This document shows positions 15,093 to 23,834 of a DNA stretch of 64,000 nt, piece by piece. Positions within the stretch are counted from its first letter, which is position 1; every line of letters starts with the position of its first letter. The notes below the pieces were generated by a model. That model saw only the letters and a program-made list of their open reading frames with translations. It was not told the DNA's origin and did no database searches. Source of the stretch: Demequina sp. NBRC 110056 (lineage in GTDB: Bacteria > Actinomycetota > Actinomycetes > Actinomycetales > Demequinaceae). A program made the translations under genes and the position numbers. The stretch spans positions 124,001 to 188,000 of the forward strand of contig NZ_BBRM01000003.1 of the NCBI RefSeq assembly GCF_002090155.1, given 5' to 3'.

Positions 15093-15893
15093 TCAGGATG
15101 TGCGTGATGGCCCGCGCTGGGCGAGCTCGTCTCGGGTGGCGAGCAGGAGAGCGATCATCTCCTCCTCGCGCGCGGCGTCGAGCCGTGCGTAGGGGACGGA
15201 GAAGCTGATCGCGTCTCGCGACGGAGAGCTGAACGGAAGGGTCACCGCGAAGCAGCGCAGGCCCAGTGCAGCCTCCTGGTCGTCCACGGCGTATCCGCGG
15301 GCGCGCACCTCGGCGAGGCTGGCGACCACCGCTGCCGGCGACGTGATGGTGTGCTCCGTGAGCTCGTCGAGCGGCGCGCGAAGGGTCTCGAGCACGCGAT
15401 CGTCGTCCATCTCCGCCAGCATCGCCTTGCCGAGAGCGGTGGCGTGCGCAGGAAGCCGACGCCCGATCGCGGAGAACATGCGAAGCGGGTGGCGCGACTC
15501 TCGCTTCGCGAGATAGACCACGTCATCACCCTCGAGGCGGCCGAGGTGGACGGTCTCGCCGGTCTTGGCGGCCAGGGAGTCGAGAGCCTCCGCCGTGCGC
15601 GTGACGATGAAGTCCTGGTCGACGTAGGACGCGCCCGTCAGCAGCGCGTTCATCCCCAGATGGAACTCCGAGCGCGACGCGTCGGCCTCGATCCAGCCGC
15701 GGTGCTCGAGCGTGCGGAGGATGCTGTGGAGGCTGCTCTTGGGGATGCCGAGGCTTCGCGTCAGCTCGACGAGCCCCGCCGAGCTGTGGGCGGAGAGGTA
15801 CTCCAACACGTCGAGCGCACGGTCTGCGGACTTCACGGGCGTGAAGTCCTGGACGGCGCCAGCGCCTTCCTGAGGCGTCTCTGCGTTCAACAT
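15093..15893 (-). CDS. IclR-family transcriptional regulator (KdgR-like) of the kdu operon
   Basis: This is a repressor-type regulator with an N-terminal winged helix-turn-helix (VLEYLSAHSSAGLVELTRSLGIPKSSLHSILRTLEHRGWIE) and a C-terminal IclR effector domain (KTGETVHLGRL; GRRLPAHATALGKAML; DDQEAALGLRCFAVTLP). The context, divergent from kduI with an 88-100 bp gap, suggests control by a keto-deoxy sugar acid as for KdgR. Start choice: an ATG at 15893 has TATGGT 7 bases upstream (leaderless-like), while an ATG at 15905 would place that box inside the gene; the shorter form is chosen. The 3' end is followed by the tautomerase gene. Confidence 0.88.
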   Translation of the reverse strand: MLNAETPQEGAGAVQDFTPVKSADRALDVLEYLSAHSSAGLVELTRSLGIPKSSLHSILRTLEHRGWIEADASRSEFHLGMNALLTGASYVDQDFIVTRTAEALDSLAAKTGETVHLGRLEGDDVVYLAKRESRHPLRMFSAIGRRLPAHATALGKAMLAEMDDDRVLETLRAPLDELTEHTITSPAAVVASLAEVRARGYAVDDQEAALGLRCFAVTLPFSSPSRDAISFSVPYARLDAAREEEMIALLLATRDELAQRGPSRTS

Positions 15894-15900
15894 GCTGAAC

Positions 15901-15983
15901 ACCATACACGTACTTGACCCATGCGGCTAGGGTCGCTACTGTTCGAGTGTACGGAATCCGGAACGACGTTCAAATAGCCGAAC
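15901..15983 (+). promoter_or_regulatory. Promoter and candidate operator of the kdu operon
   Basis: TTGACC (15914-15919) and TACTGT (15937-15942) are separated by exactly 17 bases, a good sigma-A promoter. Downstream, GTTC and GAAC form dyads: GTTC at 15941 with GAAC at 15961, and GTTC-N8-GAAC at 15968-15983. IclR-type repressors often bind such GTTC/GAAC palindromes overlapping transcription starts. The minus-strand TATGGT (15901-15906) is the likely -10 of the regulator. Confidence 0.6.
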
Positions 15984-15993
15984 AAGAGGATCA

Positions 15994-16815
15994 ATGATGA
16001 TCGAGCTTCGCCACGCGGCAGGACCAGAGTCGATGAGCCGCGCGACCACTCAGGAGCTGCGCGAGCGGTTCCTGGTCGACACCCTGTTCTCCACTGGGGA
16101 GTTCCGCGCAGTCCTTGCCGGTCTTGACCGCATGCTGATCGCGGGCGTCGTGCCCGGCGAGAGCGAGGTGGTGCCGAGCGGGCTCGACCTCATCGGGGCG
16201 GACACGCTGCTCGAGCGCCGCGAGCTTGGCGTCATCAACCTCGGCCAGCCGGGATACGTGCTCGTCGATGGTGAGCGTCACGAGCTCGGCCACCACGACG
16301 GCCTCTACGTCGGGCGTGGACACGATGTCGCCTTCGGTGGAGCCGGCGCGATCTTCTATCTGATCTCCGCGACGGCGCACGCCGACCATCCGACCGCGGT
16401 GATCCCCCACGCCTCCGTCGAGCCCGTGGAGATCGAGGACCCGCGCGGTGCCGGCAGCCGTCGCCTGTACCGCTACGTCTGGGGAGGAGGCCACGCCTCG
16501 TGCCAGCTGCAGTTCGGCATCACGATCCTCGAGCCCCGCGCAGCCTGGAACACCATCCCGCCGCACCTCCACACCCGGCGCACGGAGATCTACCTCTACA
16601 CCGAGCTCGGCGAGGACGACCGCGTGATGCACTTCATGGGCGAGCCGGATCAGACGCGGCACCTCGTGGTCGGCAACCACGAGGCGGTCATCGCACCGCC
16701 GTGGTCGGTTCACTTCGGTGCCGGCTCGACTCCCTACGCGTTCGTCTGGGCCATGGCGGGCGAGAACACGGACTACGGCGACCTCCAGCCGGTGGCCCTG
16801 CGAGACCTCCGGTGA
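15994..16815 (+). CDS. kduI: 5-dehydro-4-deoxy-D-glucuronate isomerase KduI
   Basis: KduI isomerises 5-keto-4-deoxyuronate (from pectin or other unsaturated uronides) to 2,5-diketo-3-deoxygluconate. The 273-residue cupin has the family's zinc-site segment PPHLHTRRTEIYLYTEL and the flanking FGITILEPRAAWNTIPPH and VMHFMGEPDQTRHLVVGNHEAVI segments. AGAGGA precedes two in-frame ATGs (15994, 15997). It is the first gene of a seven-gene operon and overlaps kduD by 4 bases. Divergence from an IclR regulator supports substrate-inducible uronate catabolism. Confidence 0.95.
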   Translation: MMIELRHAAGPESMSRATTQELRERFLVDTLFSTGEFRAVLAGLDRMLIAGVVPGESEVVPSGLDLIGADTLLERRELGVINLGQPGYVLVDGERHELGHHDGLYVGRGHDVAFGGAGAIFYLISATAHADHPTAVIPHASVEPVEIEDPRGAGSRRLYRYVWGGGHASCQLQFGITILEPRAAWNTIPPHLHTRRTEIYLYTELGEDDRVMHFMGEPDQTRHLVVGNHEAVIAPPWSVHFGAGSTPYAFVWAMAGENTDYGDLQPVALRDLR

Positions 16816-17582
16816 TCACGGCGGAGGTGCGTGAGCTCTTCTCGCTCGAGGGGCGCACCGCGCTGATCACCGGCGCCGGTCGCGGCATCGGCAAGGCGAT
16901 CGCCTGCGGCCTCGCAGGCGCTGGAGCAGACGTCGTGCTCGCGGGCCGCAACGGCTCCGTCGAGCGCACCGCCGAGCTGCTGACCGAGCAGGGCTACGCG
17001 GCCTCGACCGTCGCCTGGGACCTCGAGCACACGGACACCCTCCAACAGGAGGCCCGCGAGCTCGCTCAGGAGCGATCGATCGACATCCTCGTCAACAACG
17101 CCGGGATCATCGAACGCACCCCGAGCGTGGAGGTGAGCCAGGCCCAGTGGCGGCGCGTGCTGTCCGTGAATCTCGACGCGGCGTTCGTGCTGAGCCAGGC
17201 GTTCGGCGCGGCGATGATCGAGCGCGGCCACGGCAAGGTCATCAACGTCGCAAGCCTGCTCGCCTTCCAAGGCGGGCTGCGGGTGGCGAGCTATTCCGCG
17301 AGCAAGCACGGGATCATGGCCGTCACCCAGGCGCTGTCGAACGAGTGGGCTCAGCACGGCGTGCAGGTGAACGCGATCGCTCCTGGCTACATCGCGACGG
17401 CGAACACCGAGGAGCTGCGCGAGGACTCCGCGCGCTCCGCCGAGATCCTCGCGCGCATCCCGAGCGCGCGCTGGGGTGAGCCCACGGACATCAGCGGCGC
17501 GGCGGTGTTCCTCGCATCGCGGGCGTCCGACTACGTCACGGGCCACACGTTGGTGGTGGATGGGGGCTGGATGGCGCGATGA
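16812..17582 (+). CDS. kduD: 2-dehydro-3-deoxy-D-gluconate 5-dehydrogenase KduD (SDR)
   Basis: This is a 256-residue classical short-chain dehydrogenase. TGAGRGIGKAI binds NAD(P), NNAG is at about 92, the catalytic Ser lies in NVASLLAF and Tyr/Lys in YSASKHG, and the C-terminus is YVTGHTLVVDGGWMAR. In this position it should reduce 2,5-diketo-3-deoxygluconate to KDG, the step following KduI. The GTG start overlaps the kduI stop (GTGA). KDG kinase and KDPG aldolase, which would finish the pathway, are not in the window. Confidence 0.92.
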   Translation: MITAEVRELFSLEGRTALITGAGRGIGKAIACGLAGAGADVVLAGRNGSVERTAELLTEQGYAASTVAWDLEHTDTLQQEARELAQERSIDILVNNAGIIERTPSVEVSQAQWRRVLSVNLDAAFVLSQAFGAAMIERGHGKVINVASLLAFQGGLRVASYSASKHGIMAVTQALSNEWAQHGVQVNAIAPGYIATANTEELREDSARSAEILARIPSARWGEPTDISGAAVFLASRASDYVTGHTLVVDGGWMAR

Positions 17583-17641
17583 CGGTGCAGATCGAGCAGG
17601 AACCACCACAGACACTCATGTCCATAGAATGGAGAATCACA

Positions 17642-18775
17642 GTGAACTCAATGATGCGTTCGCGCCGAGGGATGGCCTTGGCGACGGCGGCTGGATCGCT
17701 GCTCATCCTGAGCGGTTGCAGCGCCGGCACGGAGGGGACCGAGACCGACGTCACGAGCGACGCCGGCTCGACGGAGACGCCCGACTCGTCCGCAGGCGGC
17801 ACCTGCGCGCCTGAGGAGATCCAGCTCATCGGTCAGGTCCGCAACGAGACCAACCCGTACGAGAAGGCATGGCTCGACGGCGGCGACGCCTTCGCCGAGT
17901 CGGTCGGTCTCACCCAGACCCGCCTCACCTACGACGGCGAGTCCCCCAAGCAGCAGGAGCAGCTGCGTCAGACCCTGAGCACCGGCAACCCGGAGTGCAT
18001 GGTCCTCAACGTGCTGCCGAACGGCGACTCCGACACCGCTCCGATCGTGGCCGAGGTCGACGCCGCCGGCGCCTACCTCGTCACCCACTGGAACAAGCCC
18101 GCTGACCTGAACCCGTGGGACGGGCACGACACCTGGATCTCGCACATCACCTTCGACGGCGTGGACGCCGGCGCTCAGATCGCCGACGCGATCTTCGAGG
18201 AGATGGGCGGCGAGGGCGGCATCATCGCTCTCCAGGGCATCCTCGACACGAGCGCAGCCAAGGACCGCTTCATCGGTCTCGAGAACTCGCTCGAGGCGAA
18301 TCCCGGGATCACGCTGCTGGACCAGCAGGCGGCCGACTTCGACCGCACGTCGGCGTTCAACATCACCAAGACCCTCATCACCAAGCACGGTGACGAGATC
18401 AAGGGCGTGTGGGCGGCGAACGACGACATGGCGCTCGGCGCCCTGCAGGCCCTCGAGGCGGCAGGCATGTCCGACGTGGCCGTGGCCGGCATCGATGCCG
18501 TCCCCGAGGCCGTGCAGGCGGTCGCAGACGGCACCATGACCGCGACCGTGTCGGTCGACGGTCCCTGGCAGGGCGGCATCGGCCTGGCGATGGGCTACTG
18601 CGTGCTGACGGGCGGCCTCGACATGGCGGACGTCACGCAGGAGCAGCGCGCGTTCTTCGCACGCCAGACCTTGATCTCGGCCGAGAACGCCGAGGAGAAC
18701 CTCACCCCGACGGCGAACCTCGCCGACTTCGAGTGTGGCAACCTCTTCGACCGCGTCACCGGACCGGTGAGCTAA
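17642..18775 (+). CDS. Ribose-type (CUT2) ABC transporter substrate-binding lipoprotein
   Basis: This is a periplasmic-binding-protein-like (Peripla_BP_4) lipoprotein. The signal peptide MMRSRRGMALATAAGSLLIL ends in the lipobox LILSGC, followed by an acidic Thr/Ser linker. The body shows the two-lobed pattern with ALQGILDTSAAKDRF, GVWAANDDMALGALQAL and VAGIDAVPEAVQAV, typical of RbsB/XylF-like sugar binders. GTG 17642 is chosen because GGAG lies 7 bases upstream; an ATG at 17579 overlapping the kduD stop is an alternative but would add an unlikely N-terminus. Operon context suggests a uronate or uronate-derived monomer as ligand. Confidence 0.88.
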   Translation: MNSMMRSRRGMALATAAGSLLILSGCSAGTEGTETDVTSDAGSTETPDSSAGGTCAPEEIQLIGQVRNETNPYEKAWLDGGDAFAESVGLTQTRLTYDGESPKQQEQLRQTLSTGNPECMVLNVLPNGDSDTAPIVAEVDAAGAYLVTHWNKPADLNPWDGHDTWISHITFDGVDAGAQIADAIFEEMGGEGGIIALQGILDTSAAKDRFIGLENSLEANPGITLLDQQAADFDRTSAFNITKTLITKHGDEIKGVWAANDDMALGALQALEAAGMSDVAVAGIDAVPEAVQAVADGTMTATVSVDGPWQGGIGLAMGYCVLTGGLDMADVTQEQRAFFARQTLISAENAEENLTPTANLADFECGNLFDRVTGPVS

Positions 18776-18776
18776 G

Positions 18777-19796
18777 GTGGCGCCCGCCCGGCTCGGGCAA
18801 GCCCCGCCCGAGACCGGGCGGGCACCCGCCCGCTCGCGTCGCCGCGCGAGCCTCCTCGCGGACTACGGTCCGCTGGGTGCCCTCGTGCTGCTGTGCCTGA
18901 CGTTCTCGGTGCTGAGCCCGCAGTTCGCGACGTGGGGCAACCTGCGCAACGTCCTGGACTCGGCGGCGGTCCTCGCCGTCATCACCGTCGGACTCACCTT
19001 CGTCCTGATGCTCGGCGCGATCGACCTGTCGATCGAGGGAGTGATGGCGACGGCGGCGTTGAGCGTGGCGCTGCTGATCGCGAACACGCGCAACGACATC
19101 GACCTGGGCTTCCTTGCCATCGTCGCGGCGGTGGCGCTCGGCGCCTGCTTCGGCCTTGCGACGGGGTTGCTGTCGACGGGCCTGAAGATCCCATCGTTCA
19201 TGACGACCCTAGGCATGTCGGCGATCGGCATCGGCATCGCGACCGTGCTCTTCGCCGGCGTGCAGCCCAGCGTCACGTCGCCGGCGATGGGCGAATGGGC
19301 GTCCGGCCAGTGGTTCGGCCTCACCCGCCTGACCTTCGTGGCGATCGGCGTGGTGATCGTGGGCCTGCTGGTCCAGCACTACACGCGACTGGGCCGCTAC
19401 GCCCGCGCGATCGGCGGCGCTGAGGACCTCGCGCTGCTGTCCGGCATCCGCGTGCGCCGCTACAAGACCATCGCCTTCACCTTCGCCGGCGCCGTGTACG
19501 GCCTCGCCGGCGTCATGGTCACGATCCAGCTCGGCTCGGGGATCGTGCAGGCCGGAGTGGGGCAGAACTTCGCAGCGATCACCGCTGCGGTCGTCGGCGG
19601 CACGCTGCTGTCGGGCGGCCGTGGCGGGGTCCTGCACTCGATCGTGGGAGTGCTCATCGTGACCGTGCTCGTCAACGGACTCGTGCTGATCGGCGTCAGT
19701 CCCTACGTCCAGGGTGCCGTGCAGGGCGTGATCGTCGTCGCGGCGGTCGCGATCACCGCGTGGCCCCTGCGCCAGCGTCTGCGAGTCGTCAAGTGA
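18777..19796 (+). CDS. Ribose-type ABC transporter permease (first)
   Basis: This RbsC-family permease has 339 residues and eight to ten hydrophobic segments after a basic N-terminal extension (about 30 residues, Arg/Pro/Ala-rich). Family landmarks are VITVGLTFVLMLGAIDLSIEG, IPSFMTTLGM, GRYARAIGGAEDLALLSGI and AAVVGGTLLSGGRGGV. The GTG start is one base after the binding-protein stop, and the 3' end overlaps the ATPase start. It pairs with the second permease at 21319 to form the channel. Confidence 0.9.
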   Translation: MAPARLGQAPPETGRAPARSRRRASLLADYGPLGALVLLCLTFSVLSPQFATWGNLRNVLDSAAVLAVITVGLTFVLMLGAIDLSIEGVMATAALSVALLIANTRNDIDLGFLAIVAAVALGACFGLATGLLSTGLKIPSFMTTLGMSAIGIGIATVLFAGVQPSVTSPAMGEWASGQWFGLTRLTFVAIGVVIVGLLVQHYTRLGRYARAIGGAEDLALLSGIRVRRYKTIAFTFAGAVYGLAGVMVTIQLGSGIVQAGVGQNFAAITAAVVGGTLLSGGRGGVLHSIVGVLIVTVLVNGLVLIGVSPYVQGAVQGVIVVAAVAITAWPLRQRLRVVK

Positions 19797-21319
19797 GCGC
19801 CCCGGCCGAGGCCCCGGTCCTCGCGGTCCACGACGTCCGCAAGACTTTCGGCGAGACGACTGCGCTCGACGGGCTGTCCTTCGAGGTGCGGCGCCACGAG
19901 GTCGTGGGCCTCATCGGCGAGAACGGCGCCGGCAAGTCGACGCTGCTGAAGATGCTCATCGGACTGGAGCAGCCCGACTCCGGCTCGATCGCACTGCGAG
20001 GCGAGCAGATCAAGATGCGCGGCATCGCGCAGGCCGGTGCCGCGGGCATCGGCATGGTGTTCCAGGAGCAGTCGCTCATCCCCAACCTCACCGTCGCCGA
20101 GAACATCCTGTTCGGCGCGGAAGGAGACGCCATCGTCGGGGGGATGTACCGCTGGAAGACCCTGCGTCAGCGCGCCCAGGCGCAGCTCGACAAGATCGGC
20201 TCGACCATCGACGTCGATGCCATGGCTGAGGACCTCACCTTCGCCGAGCGCCAGCTCGTCGAGATCGCGAAGGTCCTCGCCACCGAAGAGCGGACGAACG
20301 CCGAGCCGGTGGTCCTCCTCGACGAGCCGACCTCTGTGCTGGACCGGGACGAGGCGGAGGTGCTGTTCGCGCAGATCGAGAGGCTGCGCACTCGCGCCTC
20401 GGTCGTGTTCGTCTCTCACAGGCTCGACGAGGTGCTGCAGGTCTCGGACCGCGTCTACGTGCTGCGCAATGGCAGCAGCGTCGCGGAGTGCGTGCCGGGA
20501 GAGGTCGATGAGGCGGAGCTGCGTCGGCTGATGATCGGCCGCGATCTCGAAGGCAGTCACTACAGCGAGGAGCGGCAGCTTCCGGTGCAGGACGAGGTTC
20601 GGCTCCGGGTGCGCGACCTGTCCGTCAAGGGCGTGTGCGAGAGCGTCGACTTCGACCTGCACGTCGGCGAGATCCTCGGGATCGCGGGTGTGCAGGGCTC
20701 CGGCCGCGAGGAGCTGTGCCGGGGAATCTTCGGCGCGTCCGCCACCCGGGGGTCGCTCGAGATGGACGGTCGACCCATCAGGACCTCCTCGCCGCGGTCG
20801 GCGATCTCCTCGGACATCGGCTTCGTCCCTGCCGAGCGCCGCCGCGAAGGCATGGTCGGCACCATGTCCGTGGCGGAGAACATCACGCTTCCGCACATCG
20901 CAGACGTCTGTGCCGGTCCCGTGCTGCAGCGCAGCAAGGAGCGCCGGCTCGCCGACGACTGGATCGAGCGACTGCGCATCCGCACGGCGTCGGCGGCGGC
21001 GCCGCTCGCGTCGCTCTCGGGCGGCAACCAGCAGAAGGCCGTGCTCGCGCGCTGGATGGTGTCGGACTCTCTCAAGCTGCTGATCCTCGACCATCCCACG
21101 CGCGGCCTCGACGTCGGCGCGAAGAGCGAGGTGTACCGGCTCATCCGGGAGCTCACCGCCTCCGGGGTGTCGGTGCTGCTGATGGCGGACAGCCTGGAGG
21201 AGCTGATCGCGATGAGCCATCGCGTCTTGGTGATGAAGGACGGCCGAGTGACCGACGTCGTCGACGCCCCGGTGGGAGCCAAGCCCACCCCGGTCACGGT
21301 TCTGGAGCGGATGATCTGA
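19793..21319 (+). CDS. Ribose-type ABC transporter ATP-binding protein (double ABC domain)
   Basis: This 508-residue RbsA-like ATPase has two fused nucleotide-binding domains. The first has Walker A GENGAGKSTLLK (about 42-53) and Walker B VVLLDEPTSVLD; the signature is degenerate (DLTFAERQLVEIAKVL) as is usual for the family. The second lacks a canonical Walker A (GVQGSGREELCR) but keeps LSGGNQQKAVLARWM and LLILDHPTRGLD, where a His replaces the common Glu, so hydrolysis may be asymmetric. It overlaps both neighbouring permease genes by 4 and 1 bases. Confidence 0.93.
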   Translation: MSAPAEAPVLAVHDVRKTFGETTALDGLSFEVRRHEVVGLIGENGAGKSTLLKMLIGLEQPDSGSIALRGEQIKMRGIAQAGAAGIGMVFQEQSLIPNLTVAENILFGAEGDAIVGGMYRWKTLRQRAQAQLDKIGSTIDVDAMAEDLTFAERQLVEIAKVLATEERTNAEPVVLLDEPTSVLDRDEAEVLFAQIERLRTRASVVFVSHRLDEVLQVSDRVYVLRNGSSVAECVPGEVDEAELRRLMIGRDLEGSHYSEERQLPVQDEVRLRVRDLSVKGVCESVDFDLHVGEILGIAGVQGSGREELCRGIFGASATRGSLEMDGRPIRTSSPRSAISSDIGFVPAERRREGMVGTMSVAENITLPHIADVCAGPVLQRSKERRLADDWIERLRIRTASAAAPLASLSGGNQQKAVLARWMVSDSLKLLILDHPTRGLDVGAKSEVYRLIRELTASGVSVLLMADSLEELIAMSHRVLVMKDGRVTDVVDAPVGAKPTPVTVLERMI

Positions 21320-22320
21320 TGAGCGTCGTGGACAAGGTGGAGACCACCACCGAACAGCGGGAGAAGCTGCGGATGCCGCGGATGTCCCGTCGGCAGCTGC
21401 TGCTGACGATCATGCCGGTCGCCGTCCTCGTGTGCCTGGTGGGCGCGATCTCGATCGCCAACCCGAACTTCCTGCGCCCAGCGAGCATCTGGACGGTCCT
21501 CGACTCCTCGGTGCCGCTGCTGATCCTCGCGCTCGGCGCGATGCTGGTGATCCTGTGCGGCGGCATCGATCTCTCGGTCGCCGCGCTCGCGTCGATGGCG
21601 TCGGTGCTGGTCGCCCTGTGGGTGCCCGCGCTGGAAGGTTGGGCGGTGGTCCTCGTGGTGCTGGTCTGCGCGCTCGCCGGGCTCATCCAGGGGGTGGTCC
21701 ACGTCGTGGCGCAGATCCCGTCCTTCCTCGTGACCCTCGGTGGTCTCGCCGTGTGGTCGGGGATCGCGCTGGTCGTCTCGGGCGCCGCGACCATCGGCGT
21801 CTCGGGCGACACCCTCGCCTGGACCTTCACCCGCCTCACGGGCTGGAACATCCCGAGCGCGGTCCTCATCGGCGCGGCGGTCGTCGCGGTGCTGGGGCTC
21901 GTCATGTTGCTCACTCCGGTGCGCCGCTGGCTCATCGCGATCGGCAGCAACGAGCCGGCGGCCCTGCTTGCAGGCGTGCCCGTCGCGCGCACCAAGATCG
22001 GCGCCTTCATCGTCTCCGGAGCGTGCGCGGGCTTCGCCGGCGTGATGCTCGTCGGTCGGACGTACAGCGGGGCGCCGACCCTCGCCGACTCCCTGCTCCT
22101 GCCCGTCGTCGCCGCGATCGTGGTGGGCGGCACTGCCATCACCGGCGGGTTCGGCGGGGTGGGACGCACCGTCATCGGCGTCCTGATCATCACGGTGCTT
22201 CGCGTCGGACTGTCCGTCGCTGGCGTCGACCCGTCGTACGTGCAGATCTTCTACGGCGCACTCGTGATCGCCGCCGTCGCCCTGACCATCGACCGCTCCA
22301 AGCTCCTGTTCGTCAAGTGA
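21319..22320 (+). CDS. Ribose-type ABC transporter permease (second)
   Basis: This is the second RbsC-family permease (333 residues), with LLILALGAMLVILCGGIDLSV and PSFLVTLGGLAVWSG as family landmarks and RRWLIAIGSNEPAALLAGVPV before the final helices. Together with the first permease it makes a heterodimeric channel, so the operon encodes a complete importer, unlike aglEFG. The ATG shares a base with the ATPase stop. A 23-bp gap with AAAGGA separates it from the aldehyde dehydrogenase. Confidence 0.9.
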   Translation: MSVVDKVETTTEQREKLRMPRMSRRQLLLTIMPVAVLVCLVGAISIANPNFLRPASIWTVLDSSVPLLILALGAMLVILCGGIDLSVAALASMASVLVALWVPALEGWAVVLVVLVCALAGLIQGVVHVVAQIPSFLVTLGGLAVWSGIALVVSGAATIGVSGDTLAWTFTRLTGWNIPSAVLIGAAVVAVLGLVMLLTPVRRWLIAIGSNEPAALLAGVPVARTKIGAFIVSGACAGFAGVMLVGRTYSGAPTLADSLLLPVVAAIVVGGTAITGGFGGVGRTVIGVLIITVLRVGLSVAGVDPSYVQIFYGALVIAAVALTIDRSKLLFVK

Positions 22321-22343
22321 CGTTCCCCAAGAAAGGACACCTC

Positions 22344-23828
22344 ATGACCACCGACGCCCTTCTCCCCAGCGTCGCCTCGTTCGTCAGCGCACCCAAGCAG
22401 CTGCTGATCGACGGCGAGCTTCGCGACGCCGCTGACGGTCGCACCTTCGCGACGGTCGACCCGGCCACCGAGAACGAGATCACCCAGGTCGCGCAGGCCG
22501 GCGCCGAGGACGTCAACCGGGCCGTCGCATCGGCTCGTCGCGCCTTCGAGCACGGCTCGGACTGGAACCGCTTCACGCCGCGCCAGCGCGGCCGGCTGAT
22601 GTGGAGGATCGCGGACCTCCTCGAGGAGCACGCGGACGAGTTCGCTCAGCTCGAGGCGCTCGACGGAGGCAAGCCTTTCGTCGGCGCGCGCGACGGAGAC
22701 GTGGCGACGGCTGCGGAGCTGTTCCGATACTTCGCCGGGTGGGCGAACAAGATCGAAGGGACCACGATCCCGCTGTCGAGCGAGACGGCGGACTTCCTCG
22801 CGTACACGGTGCGCGAGCCGATCGGCGTCGTCGCCGGGATCGTCCCGTGGAACTTCCCGCTCACGATGGCGGCGTTCAAGATCGTGCCCGCCATCACGGT
22901 GGGCAACACGGTGATCCTCAAGCCGGCGGAGCAGACTCCGCTCAGCGCGCTGCGCCTGGGCGAGCTCATGCTCGAGGCCGGCCTACCCGCCGGCGTCGTC
23001 AACGTCCTTCCCGGCTTCGGCGACACCGGTGCCGCGCTCGTCGATCACATCGACGTCGATAAGGTCGCCTTCACCGGCTCCACCGCGGTCGGCAAGGTCA
23101 TCGCGGCGGCTGCCAGCCGCAACCTCAAGAAGGTCTCGCTCGAGCTCGGCGGCAAGGCCCCGAACATCGTGTTCGACGACGCGGATCTGTCCAAGGCGAT
23201 CCCGGGCTCGGCGCACGCCGCGTTCTTCAACCAGGGCCAATGCTGCGTCAACGGCTCGCGCCTGTACGTGCAGCGCGGGGTGTACGACGAGGTCGTCGCC
23301 GGCATCTCCGAGATCGCGAAGGGCATCACCGTCGGCAGCGCGTTCGACGAGCGCACCGACATGGGCCCGCTCATCTCGGACGAGCAGTTTTCGAAGGTCA
23401 CGGGCTACCTCGAAGCGGGCGTCGCGGCGGGCGCCACCGTGGCCGAGGGTGGCGTGCGAGTGGGCGACCGGGGCTACTTCGTGCGCCCCACGGTGTTCAC
23501 CGATGTGAGCGAGCAGATGTCGATCCAGACCGACGAGATCTTCGGTCCCGTCGTCACCGCGGTGCCCTTCGACACCGAGGAGCAGGCCATCGCCGCCGCG
23601 AACAACACGCGCTACGGGCTGGCGGCCGGGGTCTGGTCGCGGGACATCGGCACGGCGCACCGTGTCGGCGGTCGCCTGCGCGCCGGCACCGTCTGGCTCA
23701 ACTCGTGGCACGCGGACGACGTCACGCTGCCGCGCGGCGGCTACAAGGAGTCCGGCTGGGGCCGCGAGCTCGGTTCGTTCGGCGTCGAGGACTACACCGA
23801 GCTGAAGACCATCATCGCTGAGCTGTAG
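22344..23828 (+). CDS. NAD(P)-dependent aldehyde dehydrogenase, last gene of the kdu operon
   Basis: This 494-residue ALDH has PWNFPLTMAAFKIVPAI, the cofactor FTGSTAVGK, the general base Glu 267 in LELGGKAPN, the catalytic Cys 301 in GQCCVNGS and EIFGPVV. It resembles betaine-aldehyde/phenylacetaldehyde/gamma-glutamyl-type ALDHs, so the substrate cannot be named. In a uronate operon it might oxidise a lactaldehyde- or semialdehyde-type product. AAAGGA precedes the ATG with good spacing. It is convergent with galE, with only 6 bases between the stops and no terminator visible. Confidence 0.9.
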   Translation: MTTDALLPSVASFVSAPKQLLIDGELRDAADGRTFATVDPATENEITQVAQAGAEDVNRAVASARRAFEHGSDWNRFTPRQRGRLMWRIADLLEEHADEFAQLEALDGGKPFVGARDGDVATAAELFRYFAGWANKIEGTTIPLSSETADFLAYTVREPIGVVAGIVPWNFPLTMAAFKIVPAITVGNTVILKPAEQTPLSALRLGELMLEAGLPAGVVNVLPGFGDTGAALVDHIDVDKVAFTGSTAVGKVIAAAASRNLKKVSLELGGKAPNIVFDDADLSKAIPGSAHAAFFNQGQCCVNGSRLYVQRGVYDEVVAGISEIAKGITVGSAFDERTDMGPLISDEQFSKVTGYLEAGVAAGATVAEGGVRVGDRGYFVRPTVFTDVSEQMSIQTDEIFGPVVTAVPFDTEEQAIAAANNTRYGLAAGVWSRDIGTAHRVGGRLRAGTVWLNSWHADDVTLPRGGYKESGWGRELGSFGVEDYTELKTIIAEL

Positions 23829-23834
23829 CGGCCG

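Noticed and set aside
17579-17641. Longer N-terminus for the CUT2 binding protein starting at 17579
   Set aside because: It would place about 21 polar residues before a normal lipoprotein signal peptide; GGAG 7 bases before the GTG at 17642 fits better.
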